38,797 nucleotides of DNA from Lingula anatina (lineage: Eukaryota > Brachiopoda > Lingulata > Lingulida > Lingulidae). The position numbers were made by a program, and so were the translations under genes. The stretch lies in assembly GCF_001039355.2 (NCBI RefSeq), contig NW_019775614.1, positions 179,563 to 218,359 on the forward strand, given 5' to 3'. This document shows positions 1 to 11,772 of this stretch, in pieces (positions within the stretch are counted from its first letter, which is position 1; every line of letters starts with the position of its first letter). The notes beneath the pieces were generated by a model, which worked only from the letters and a program-made list of their open reading frames with translations, searched no databases and was not told where the DNA came from.

Positions 1-46
1 TCTCTCTCTCTCTCTCTCTCTCCGACACAATGTATGTGGCCTCTCC

Positions 47-106
<60 letters not shown>

Positions 107-115
107 TCTCTCTCA
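1..115. repeat. (CT)n / (CA)n microsatellite, joined to TRIM fragment
   Basis: CT tract 1-22, then CCGACACAATGTATGTGGCC, CT and a long CA tract to about 104, then CTGCTCTCTCTCA. The same block normally borders the INTS8 w16 stop (2940-3058), but here it runs straight into NHL coding sequence. Confidence 0.9.
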
Positions 116-382
116 GGGGAAAAGAAATTCATCTATGGAACAGAAAACATCCCAGGCACTGGTGTTGGTCAGTTAACACATCCATCTTGTGTCTGTACTG
201 ACAACAATGGTGACATCTACATTGGAGACACAGGGAGGATTGTGAAGATCAAATCTGATGGTACATTTATTTATCATATCACAGGTGTGTGGCAACCAAT
301 GAGTGGCTATGTATTCCTGGTGGATCATCAGGGACACATTGTAACAGTTGAAGATGGTAAAGTGGTCAAATATATATACTAG
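116..382 (+). pseudogene. TRIM-NHL gene, 3' fragment (last NHL blades)
   Basis: Open frame from GEKKFIYGTENIPG through THPSCVCTDNNGDIYIGDTG to VEDGKVVKYIY and a TAG at 380-382. It equals the last ~88 codons of the full genes at 7241 and 23442. Upstream, at 1-115, is not coding sequence but the (CT)n(CA)n tract that normally borders INTS8 w16, so the gene is cut at an abrupt junction. K-V-V-K replaces K-V-I-K near the end. Either a real rearrangement fragment or an assembly chimera; the fragment itself is certain. Confidence 0.75.
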
Positions 383-1480
383 ATACTGGAGAACAATCCA
401 CCCTAACATATCCCTGGACTTACACTGACTGACAATGTATTCTGTGTGTATAAATTATATCAACTGGGCCGTATATTCATAAACAGATCAACCTGAACAG
501 AGGAACTGGGTAGCAGAGTTGATTTATTCAAGCTTCACTCTTTTGCAAAGTTCCATTTTGTTATAGAATATATAGTTATCAAAAACCATTTAGCCATGGA
601 CAACTTTTTTTTTATTTTTGTGTTTTTCTATGTGTAGTTGATGCTGTAGATGATAGACAGAATTTAAGTAAAAATCAGAGTAGATGTGAAAGGTATGTGC
701 TATTTTAGTTATCTTTGCATTATGTGTACATAGATAATGATGTTATATGCAAATGTTTGAAAAATTACAAAAATATGTAAGCATGCTTGAAATAGTTATT
801 GTATCAAATTTCAGTAAAACGTACAAGACCTCAATTATTATTACTACTGTATGAAATACCTAGAAATATCCACTTTCAACTCTTGTGCATGTAAGATATA
901 GTAATTTCAGTGTTTATGTTTTTATGTCCAGTGATATCTTCAAGACTTAGTTCAATCAAGACTGTTGCATATAATACCTAGAATTTTCCACTTCAAACTC
1001 TTATACATGTGTTGCATATTGATTTTAGAGTTTATGAAGTGCAAATATCTTCAATTTGTTTTGGTTAGGTAATGACAATGATTAGAATTATTTCAAAAAT
1101 GTAAAATAACATATTATCCTTTAGTGTAGGTAATTACTTGGAGTGTGGTTGATTGTGTAAAAACTTTGTTTTTTTACCTTTTTTCTGTAAAAGAAGCAAG
1201 AAGAGGAGCAGTATCAGATTTTCACTTTCTGCATGCACGAGAGGAAGTTACATGTACAATTAAACTGTAAATGTCAAAAAAAAAAAAAAAAAAAAAATCA
1301 GCTTTCAAACTGGATACCATTGAAACTGAAATAATACAGTCAAGAAGAGAGGATATTAAGATAAGATATTAAGAATTGTTTGTCTATGAAAATTAGTATT
1401 AAAATGTGGCTTTAATTCAGCTTTTAATTCATTTTTTTCTCATCCTGAATCTTAAAAATAGTCCTATCAACGCCCCCTAC
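383..1480. other. TRIM 3' flank / INTS8 intron, unit 0
   Basis: AT-rich non-coding sequence shared with 9077-9990, 14004-15799 and 25275-26610. A poly-A run is at 1277-1297. No further gene seen. Confidence 0.7.
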
Positions 1481-1635
1481 CTGTGTGTAACACTGCAGAA
1501 AGTTGCAGCTCTTGATGAGCCTCTTGTACACTTGGTCATCAAGGATGGTCTTGGGGACGGGACGGGAGAAATAGTCTGACGCCACCAAGGCTGCCTCCAT
1601 GTAACAGTGCATAGCACCAGAATACTGGGCATGTG
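1481..1635 (-). CDS. INTS8: INTS8 exon w13, unit 0
   Basis: 155 bases with intact splice sites; SCNFLQCYTQ (F for Y in the other copies). The next exon (w14) would lie left of the window. Confidence 0.8.
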
Positions 1636-1969
1636 CTGGGAATGATTGAAATACTTCACTGAATATATATATAGTTTAATTGGAAACAAACTGCTACAGA
1701 AATGATTTTGTTATTATGAAGAAAAAAGTTAATGGGGTGTTCCAGAAATGTTTTATACTCTTAATTGAGTATACAAATGTAATATTACATAAATAGTATT
1801 TACTAATAGAGCATAATTTCATAACCTTTCTAATTAATTTAACTACAAAATTAATTCAGATGGCATAATTTTTGTTGTCAACTAATTAAAGTTTTGGATG
1901 AAAGAGCTAAAATTCTGACAATACATACAAAAATTAATTGAAAATGACAAGCACCGACAGGACTCTTAC

Positions 1970-2066
1970 CAAAATGTAAATCTGCCTGTGTCTTGAGCCA
2001 AGAGGGTTGTGTTGGATTCACACAGAGAGCATGCTGCATTAGTGTTGTCACTGCATCGGACACTAA
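1970..2066 (-). CDS. INTS8: INTS8 exon w12, unit 0, 5'-truncated
   Basis: Reads VSDAVTTLMQHALCVNPTQP with an intact donor G|GTAAGAG. About 20 bases of coding sequence and the acceptor are gone: homology to the other copies ends near 2066 and INTS8 3'-flank-type sequence follows. There is no N at the junction. Confidence 0.7.
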
Positions 2067-2937
2067 CATGTTCAGTGTCCAAAATTTATAAAGAACTGAT
2101 AGAGTGCATATTTTCAAGATGGACGATTATTTGCAGTGTTTACTGTTAGCAAGAAAATTATCCCATATTTCTTATTTATATGGAGAAAAATTGCACTGAC
2201 ACAATTTGATGCTGGTTGTCAAGTTTTGTTTCCCTAAATCACTTTAGCAGTTTTTCTTTTCATTTTTGTATTTGTGCAAATTTATTAAAGGTGTCAACTA
2301 TTTAAATTATTTGTAAGGTATGTAACTATATGGACATGGATTATTTCCCTTTAAATAAAAACAAATGTGAAACAATTAATTTTTTTCTTACAACAAAGAT
2401 ATGGATGCTGAGAGAATTTCTTTTATTTCAATTCAGCTCAAATTTACAAGTTGTGTCGTATGGATTCCAAGCATATGTAATACTAGGAAGCGCAGCATGA
2501 ACACAGATGTCTGCCATAAAAAAGGCAAAAATTCTGTGAAATTCTTTAAATATTAGGAGAATCAGACTCAGTTGAAATTGTAAATGACTTGTTTTTGCTC
2601 CTAAATATTCAATAACTGTCTTTTCTAGGAATTTAATTGTATTTTATACAGACAATTGTAAGACATTTTGCCCACAAAGAAATTGATAACCCAACAAAGA
2701 GAATAGTATCACTTACTAACAGTAGTCACGAGACCCAAGATGCACCAGATACCAAACAGTAGCTGACAATTTTAGCCTTTAAATTATCACATTTTTACCT
2801 TGTTTCATTTAAAAACACTATTTACTCTTTTTAATTGTCGAAGAATTCTGTTTTTTTTTTTACTTGACAGCTATTGTCTATAATAGGACATTTTCATGCA
2901 TTCTCAGTTTTTTATTTTTTCATTTAAAGAATGTAAA
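2067..2937. other. INTS8 3' flank, unit 1
   Basis: From about 2150 it matches 30945-31460 (CTTTAGCAGTTTTTCTTTTC, ATGGATGCTGAGAGAATTTC). The first ~85 bases after the w12 break have no partner in the window. No gene seen. Confidence 0.6.
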
Positions 2938-3007
2938 TCTCTCTCTCAATCTCTTGCTCCCCGACACAATGTATGTGGCCTCTCTCTCTCTCCCCCCCCC
3001 TCTCTCT

Positions 3008-3049
<42 letters not shown>

Positions 3050-3055
3050 TCTCTC
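2938..3055. repeat. (CT)n / (CA)n microsatellite next to INTS8 stop, unit 1
   Basis: CT-rich, C9 run, then about 17 CA units ending 10 bases before the TGA of w16. In the transcript it would lie at the start of the 3' UTR as GA/TG repeats. Confidence 0.9.
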
Positions 3056-3172
3056 TCATAGATAGTGCTTGGCTAATGTCCTGAGGAATTTCTGCATTCT
3101 TTTCTGTTTGGCTTGAACTAGAATATCCTCTGAATTGCTGCTGTTCAATTCCAACTGACCAATGGCATGCAA
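3056..3172 (-). CDS. INTS8: INTS8 terminal exon w16, unit 1
   Basis: 117 bases ending KFLRTLAKHYL and TGA; it has SEDILVQAKQ where unit 2 has SEDILVLAKQ. The stop abuts a (CT)n(CA)n tract. Confidence 0.85.
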   Translation of the reverse strand: MHAIGQLELNSSNSEDILVQAKQKRMQKFLRTLAKHYL

Positions 3173-5903
3173 CTGAAAAAAAAAAATGAAATGTGTAAAA
3201 AAAAAATGTATGCAATTGCATAAACTATCTGAAAAATGTGTGACAATTTTAACTATGACTTTATGTAATATAATTATAAACTATTACTTTTGGTAATATA
3301 TTAAGTAAAAATATAAATTAGAGACTTGCCCAGTTAAGAGTGGTTGAGAAATGATAAGATACTTACAGCCCTTTGTTTCTTCTCAAGTTCTCCCTTCTTG
3401 GCATGAAGATCTAGCACTTGTTAAAGTTTTCTTTAGTAGATGCAAAATGCACTTAATATGCTATAACAATGTATATGAAAACCATAACCCCCATGCCTTA
3501 GAGTACAACAATTATCAGAAATCTGATGTGATAGTACTCTCAAGCTGCACTGAAATATGGAGCCTGTGATATGATCCCTGTAATAGGCTAGGTTCATTTT
3601 TAATAAAATAACTGAAACTAGAGACCATTAAGCTACTTTGGGACGACAGGCAAATTATAAAATTTTAAATAATAAATTAAATAAAGCAATGAAGCAAATG
3701 AGAAGCTACAGTTACTTTTTCATCCAAAATTAACCATAAGCAATAAATAAATAAATAAATAAATAAAAAAATAAAATTTAAAAAAATGGAAAAAAATCTG
3801 AAGCAACTATACAGTTATCTTTTCTCTGCTCATATCAGTCTAATACCAAATCTACTGGTCAACTGTCTCAGACCAGTGGCTAATGCTGGACACTGGACAA
3901 AGGATACTAATCAGAAACTCCAGAATGGTGACATCCCATATACAGTCATAGTAAGCATCCATGGCATCCTGACAGTGTTTTTCCTGGAAAGAGCGGAAGG
4001 CGGTCACGTAGTCCACCTCCTCAAGAAACTGACACAGTACAGCTGCCTGGAAGGGATGACAATGTCTAGTATTTATCAGGAGACTGCTGAACTAAACAGA
4101 AAGCAAACTTTAGCATATTGTTTTTGGGGGGCCGTAACGATAGTCCAAAGGTTCAATAGTCCGAATGTTCACTATAGAACCTTCGGACCAATGAACCCTT
4201 GATAAAAAAATCCATAAAAATGTTACCACTTTTCGGACCAATGAATCTTCGGACCAATGAACCTTCGGACTATCGAGACGCCCCCGTTTTTGGACATTTT
4301 AAAGACAGGCCTATAGCAGAATAAATCCTCCAAATCCATCAGAGGTCTCTAATTTTACCTTTAGTCTAGAAGAGTACTTGGTACTAGTACATGTATAGGC
4401 AGTACAAATAACTTGCTTCTATGTTAAAATGTGCTATTTGAATGTATGTAGTGGTGTTTGGTTTGGTTCAGAGACAAAGATTTGACTTTATATGTAACTT
4501 TAAAGTTATTGATCAAACCTAAGTCAACTTCAGGCTGGGCTGTGTAACACTATGACCTCAGTGGCCTACATAGATATAAAAGTCACACTGTAAATAGATA
4601 CAACCCCTAACAGAGGGGCTCTCAGTGTTCATGAGAACTGAATGTGATAAGCTGAACTTTGAAAGCAGTTCAACCTTGATCAATATGAAGAATTATAGGA
4701 GTTATAATACTAACACGGAATTAATTATTTAATTAATTAGGGCCTATTGTTTATTTATAAAAATATTTTGAATCTTAATTGCACACTTTTTTTAAACATG
4801 ATAGCCTGTAAACATAAGTGACACTTTCGCTGTGTGCACATTCCAATGAACTTTTCTTATCAAAGTCCGAGGTCATGGCACATGTGCAACAGAATCAAAA
4901 GCTAGAAATTTTCCAATACTTGGAAAGACAACTTCCTCATACAGTAAGTGCTGATGAAATCAATCAATGAACAGTTTGATACATTGTTGCAGTACTCTAA
5001 TATATTGAAGCAGTATTCTGAAACATTGATACAGTACTCTCAGACTGATAGATTGTTGCTGTATTTTCATACATTGTTGCAGTATTTTCATAACTGAAAC
5101 TGTCAACTTAAATCATCAGACTGACAAAATCCAAGATGGCTACTGGGGGCGTGGAGAAAGATATTTCTGGTAGTTTTGTGACATGTCACATCTGTCTGGA
5201 GGAATATAAAGACCCCAGGGTTCTGCCATGTCACCACACATTTTGTCTCAGATGTCTGCAGCTCCATGTCACCAGCAATGGCAGTCAAGATGACACATTT
5301 TCATGTCCTGTTTGCAGACGGAAGACACTTACACCTAAAGGAGGTCTCCAACAACTTCCTCACAATTTGTTTATGGCAGAAGTTCAGAGCACCAAGGCAG
5401 ACGTCAAGNGGGGGGTGTTCAAAGCATGTGGTTCGTAGCCCTGAGAAAAACGTTTAGTTTGTTACCATGGAAACAAAGAGGGTGAAAAAAGTGTATATCA
5501 TTTTAATCCCCTATCTTTAGGTTATAACATATCACCAAACTAAATCATTAAGTGACACCTGTATAAACTGTAAGGCCAATCAATATAACCCTGTTTTTCA
5601 GATGAATTTTTGGTTGATTAACCCCCCAAATTGTGACTGCCCATATCTCTGTAGGTAGGGATTTTTTTCAGGAAATATTGCAGCCTCAGATATTGTTCAT
5701 ATAAAAGTTCAAACACACCAAATATGGTGTAAATCCGTTCACCCCCGCCTTGCCGCATTTTCTACATTTGGTCTGGTTTTCTCGTGGACACACACTTAAT
5801 AAATTTTCACTAATAAATTCAGATTAACTAATTCAATAAAGCAATGAAGCAAATGAGTATCTACTGTAATTTTTCTTTCAAAATTAGCCATTACCAAATA
5901 AAA

Positions 5904-5938
<35 letters not shown>

Positions 5939-8900
5939 AGGAAAAAAATCTGAAGCAACTTTACACTCATCTTTTCTCTGCTCATATTAGTCCAATATCA
6001 AATCTACTGGTCAACTGTCTCAGACCAGAGGCTAATGCTGGACACTGGACAAAGGATACTAATCAGAAACTCCAGAATGGTGACATCCCATATGCAGTCA
6101 TAGTAAGCATCCATGGCATCCTGACAGTGTTTTTCCTGGAAAGAGCGGAAGGCAGTCACGTAGTCCACCTCCTCAAGAAACTGACACAGTACAGCTGCCT
6201 GGAAGGGATGACAATGTCTAGTATTTATCAGAATTAACTTGAAAAGATTTAAGAATTGAATAAATGTGGCCTGCAATGTAACATACGTAATGTTTATATT
6301 GACACAGTACAGCTGCCTGAAAGGGATGACAATGTCTAGTATTTATCAGGAGACTGCTGAACTAAACAGAAAGCAAACTTTAGCATGAAATGTTTTTGGA
6401 CATTTTGGAGACAGGCCTGTAGCCAAATAAATCCTACAAATCCATCAGAGGTCTCTAATTTTACCTTTAGTCTAGAAGAGTACTTGGTACTAGTACATGT
6501 AGAGGCAGTACAAATGACTTATTACATGTTAAAATGTGTTATTTAAATGTATGTAGTGGGGTTTGGTTTGGTTCAGAGACAAAGATTTGACTTAATATGT
6601 AACTATAAAGTTATTGATCAATCCTAAGTCAACTTCAGGCTGGGCTGTGTAACACTATGACCTCAGTGGCCTACATAGATATAAAAGTCACACTGTAAAT
6701 AGATACAACCCCTAACAGAGGGGCTCTCAGTGTTCATGAGAACTGAATGTGATAAGCTGAACTTTGAAAGCAGTTCAACCTTGATCAATATGAAGAATTA
6801 TAGGAGTTATAATACTAACACAGAATTAATTATTTAATTAATTAGGGCCTATTGTTTATTTATAAAAATATTTTGAATCTTAATTGCACACTTTTTTAAA
6901 ACATGATAGCCTGTAAACATAAGTGACACTTTCGCTGTGTGCATATTCCAATGAACTTTTCTTATCAAAGTCCGAGGTCATGGCACATGTGCAACAGAAT
7001 CAAAAGCTAGAAATTTTCCAATACTTGGAAAGACAACTTCCTCATACAGTAAGTGCTGATGAAATCAATCAATGAACAGTTTGATACATTGTTGCAGTAC
7101 TCTGATATATTGAAGCAGTATTCTGAAACATTGATACAGTACTCTCAGACTGATAGATTGTTGCTGTATTTTCATACATTGTTGCAGTATTTTTATAACT
7201 GAAACTGTCAACTTAAATCATCAGACTGACAAAATCCAAGATGGCTACTGGGGGCGTGGAGAAAGATATTTCTGGTAGTTTTGCGACATGTCACATCTGT
7301 ATGGAGGAATATAAAGACCCCAGGGTTCTGCCATGTCACCACACATTTTGTCTCAGATGTCTGCAGCTCCATGTCACCAGCAATGGCAGTCAAGATGACA
7401 CATTTTCATGTCCTGTTTGCAGACGGAAGACACTTACACCTAAAGGAGGTCTCCAACAACTTCCTCACAATTTGTTTATGGCAGAAGTTCAGAGCACCAA
7501 GGCAGACGTCAAGACATGTGACCTGTGTGATGGTGACAGCAGCACATATAATTGTCAAGAGTGTCACCAGTACATATGTGACTGCTGTAAAAGTTTCCAT
7601 GATGACCTCAATAAAGGTCACACACTGAAGGTTGTTAAAGAAGGTCCAATACAGGATGTGGCGCTTGAAGATCAGGGCAATTCTAAACCATTTTCAGAGT
7701 TTACTACAATTGTTTTACAGTTTAGTCAATCTGTGTTAAAACTGAAAGAAGAATTAAAAACTTGTGAAGAAGAAAAGATCAAATATATGTTCAACAGGAG
7801 GGAAATCCACCAGAGAATCAAACAACAGGCACACCAAATCAAGATCCTCACTGATGCCCGATGCGAAGAATTAATCAAAGAAACTGATGATTTGTTGAAA
7901 GAAAAGCTAAAAGAACTAGCAAAATACACAAATACAGTCAACAGACAACACAAGCTTACAGAGGAGATGTTCTGGGAAGCCATCAACATCCAGCAAAGCA
8001 GGAACATACAATCAAACCAAGTGGAATTGCTCAAGAAGCAGTATGCAGAGATGCAACTCAGCAATGCTGATCCTCGACTTAGAGATCCCCTGAAAGTTCT
8101 CTACCATGAGAGCACCCCAAAAGAAGAAGACATCAGGACCTTGATGGGAACACTTCAGAGGTATAATGGTGCAGAATCTGAGAGAACCACTGATGAGCCC
8201 TCAGCCAAAAGAAATAGGTTAATCATCGAGAAATGGGGCAGCAGTTGGACCAATAGGAGAGCAGAGAAAGCCTCAGAGTTTCAGCTGGAACATGGTAAAA
8301 CATCTACAGATTGTTCATACACAAGCATCGCCCAAAACAGCTCTGGAGACATCTTTGTCCTGGATTCTGCACATGATCAGGTAGAAAACTACACAACAAA
8401 GGGGAAATTTCTGAACCATTTTGGCCTTGGGTTGAAAGACCTGAAACCCTGTAAATTAGCTGTAGTAGGAGACATCAGGTTGGTTGTAGCTTACTCTGCA
8501 GCAAGTTCCAATGAAAGTTGGGTTGTTGAATTTTCTCTTCCACAATTTTGTCGCCTAAAAAATACAAACACTGCATATGGTTGGCATGTTCCCATTGCTT
8601 CATGTGGAAATGTGGCAGCATTCATGGACGGATGGGAAGTGCAGTATATAAATGATAACACAATGTCCTCTAAAGGTTTGTGTTACATTTCATCTGACAG
8701 GTACAAATGGATGCAAGGTAAAGCCCTCTCAGATATGGCAGTTGACAAGGAGAAGAATGTGTTCCTACTCTTTCCTGACAATCACTGTTTATTGGGGGTG
8801 AACAGCAAAAATAAAGAGAAATTCATCTACGGCAAAGTAAACATCCCAGGCACTGGTGTTGGTCAGTTAACACATCCATCTTGTGTCTGTACTGACAACA

Positions 8901-11733
8901 ATGGTGACATCTACATTGGAGACACAGGGAGGATTGTGAAGATCAAATCTGATGGCACATTTATTTATCACATCACAGGTGTGTGTCAACCAATGAGTGG
9001 CTATGTATTCTTGGTGGATCATCAGGGACACATTGTAACAGTTGAAGATGGTAAAGTGATCAAATATATATACTAGATACTGGGGAACAATCCACCCTAA
9101 TATCTGGTCTCACAATGTCTGACAATGTTTTCTGTTTGTATAAATTATATCAACTGGACTGTAAAACTTTTTTCATAAAATAATCAACTTGAACAGATAA
9201 AGTGGGTAGCAGAGTTGATTTATTCACGCTACTCTCTTGTACAAGGATCCGTGATGTTATCTATTTACACACATTTTAATCTGTACATGTCATAGAAATT
9301 ATAGTAATCAAAAAAACTATTTAGCACTAGACAACTTTTTAAAGTTGAGTTTTTCTATGTGCAGTTGATGTTAACGTTGTAGATGATGGAATTAAAGTTA
9401 GAATCAAAGTACGTAGATGAGAAAGGTTTATACTTTTTCAGTTAACTTTGCATTATGTGTACATAGATTATGATATTATGTGCAAATGTTTAAAAATGAT
9501 AAATATATATTAGAATGTTTAGAATATTGTTACACTATCATATTTCAGTAAAATGTACAAAATCCTAATTAATTGCAATTATTGTATGAAATATATAGAA
9601 ATGTTTTTTATGTGCAGTGATATCTTCAAGACCTAAAGTTTAAAATCACATGTTACTGTTGTATATAATACCTAGGAATTTGCACTTAAAACTCTTGTAC
9701 ATGTAAGATACAGTGGTTTCAGCATTGATGTTTTTTATGTGCAGTGATATCTTCAAGACTTAGTTCAATATCACATGTTACTGTTGTATATAATACCTAG
9801 GAATTTGTACTTTAAACCCTTGTACATGTGTGGCACTGTGATTTCAGTGTTGTTTAAGTTACGTAAAGGTTTGTTTATTAAAGGTAATTTAACGGAGTGT
9901 TGTGGTTTGAGAGAGAAAATGTTTTTCCTGTAAAGGAAATGAGAAGTAAGAGAACAGATCAGTATCCGTTTACCTTCAGTATGTAAGAGAGGAAGTCACA
10001 ATTAAACTGTAATGGTAAATAAAGATTATATCTTGTGTCTGTACTGACAATAACGCTGATATAACTTGTGCATTTTAATGTGTACATATCATAGACATAA
10101 TAATCAAAATATTTAAATAGTACATAGCCATGGGCAATACTTTCAGTTTTATTTTATTATGTGTAGTTGACATGGTAGATTATAGGCAAAGATGATGTTA
10201 AAATCAAATTATATATATATTACGTCAATGATAAATGAGAAAGGCATATAATGCAATTTCGGTTGATTTTTTTTAAATTGTATACCTAGCTTGATATGAC
10301 ATTATATGTAAATATTTGAAAAATGAAACTTTATATATATATATATATATATATAAGAAAATTGATTCTCAGTACAACCTGCAAGAGCCTCAGTAGTTAC
10401 CCTTGTATTTAATACCTAACATTTCCCATTTCATACTCTGTACACGTGGGGTGTTGTGACTTCCATGCCTATGTTTTTATGTGCAGTGACATCTTCATGT
10501 TGTTTAGTGTTTGCTTTGCCATGCAGGATGCTTAATTTTTTTTAATGATTTAAATAATATGGTTACATAATCTTTGCATGTGGGTAATCTATTGATGCAA
10601 AGAACAGAACAATGTTAGACAAGAAATTGAGTGTGATAGTTTATGCAACTTAAGTTTTTAAATTTTTCTTTTCTATAAAGGAATTCAAAAATAAAATAAA
10701 AGATCAGTATCAGTATGACAGAGAGGAAGTTAGGATGAGCACTGTACTATAGTACAGAAATTGTTCAGATCTGGAAACAGATAACACAGTCAAAAAACGT
10801 AGTCTGAAAGGTAATGAATAATTCCTTGTATATGAAATCAAAATATGATTTGAATCTGCATGGATATAAATCTGAAACAGAACAGTCAGGAAAAGTTTAC
10901 ACACTGCAAGTTTGGTCAATGGGAGCTCAGTTTTCCTTTCCCTTCTAGAAATCTGCACTTCTCCTCTCTCTTTCTCTCTCAGCTGTATGGTAGTAGAATT
11001 GTCTTGCTTAATACAGGTCTCCATCACATTGATATGTTGTTGTTACATACTGTTACACGCCACAAAAGAATCAACTAGACAGAAGGATGGCTTGCACCAA
11101 TTAAAATTCACCAAACAGGTTCAGTTGTGTCTTAGTGAGATGCAGTTGAAAAAAATTCTTGACAATTTCAGCTATTCTCAACTCAACACCAGGGATGGGT
11201 AAATTTGAAAGAGAAAGTATTATAGTGTTTAATATAAGAAACAGTCTTAACCTCAATTAACTAAAAATTAAAGTGAATCACTGCATTAAAAAATTCATCA
11301 TCATCAAGATACTGATAGATTGTGACAGTCATATTAGGAGCAGTCAGAAATGATCTCAATCTTATTTGTAGTATATGTTGATACATATAGATTGTGACAG
11401 TTGTGCTCTGATGCAATCTATACAGTTATACTAGACACAAATTTTCCATTAATCACATGACTGCACATTACATTCTGCTACCAGATACTTTCAGTAAATT
11501 TGTAAAACCTCTCTCTTTTAATATGAGAGAGAAAAAATAAAAGAGAAATAAAAACAAAAACTATTATATTAATTATAAATAAAGTGCTGAAATCATGAAA
11601 TGTTTGGAACAAATTATATTTGAACTTTTGGGATAACACATAGTACAAATATTAAACTTAAATACTGTAACTCCGCTATAAATAGTTGACATAAATACAG
11701 TCCTTAATACACCAACTCCTTTAAACATATTCA

Positions 11734-11772
<39 letters not shown>

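Noticed and set aside
2864-3221. Short open frames in the CT/CA tract
   Set aside because: Low-complexity translation (HTHTHT, VCVCVC) of a microsatellite plus antisense of w16.
3786-4202. Plus-strand open frame over INTS8 w14 (also 22307-22621 and 32918-33160)
   Set aside because: It is the reverse complement of a conserved, correctly spliced INTS8 exon; the plus frame has no recognisable domain.
7406-8064. Minus-strand and shifted open frames inside the TRIM coding region
   Set aside because: Shadows of the TRIM frame, repeated in each copy because the DNA is duplicated.
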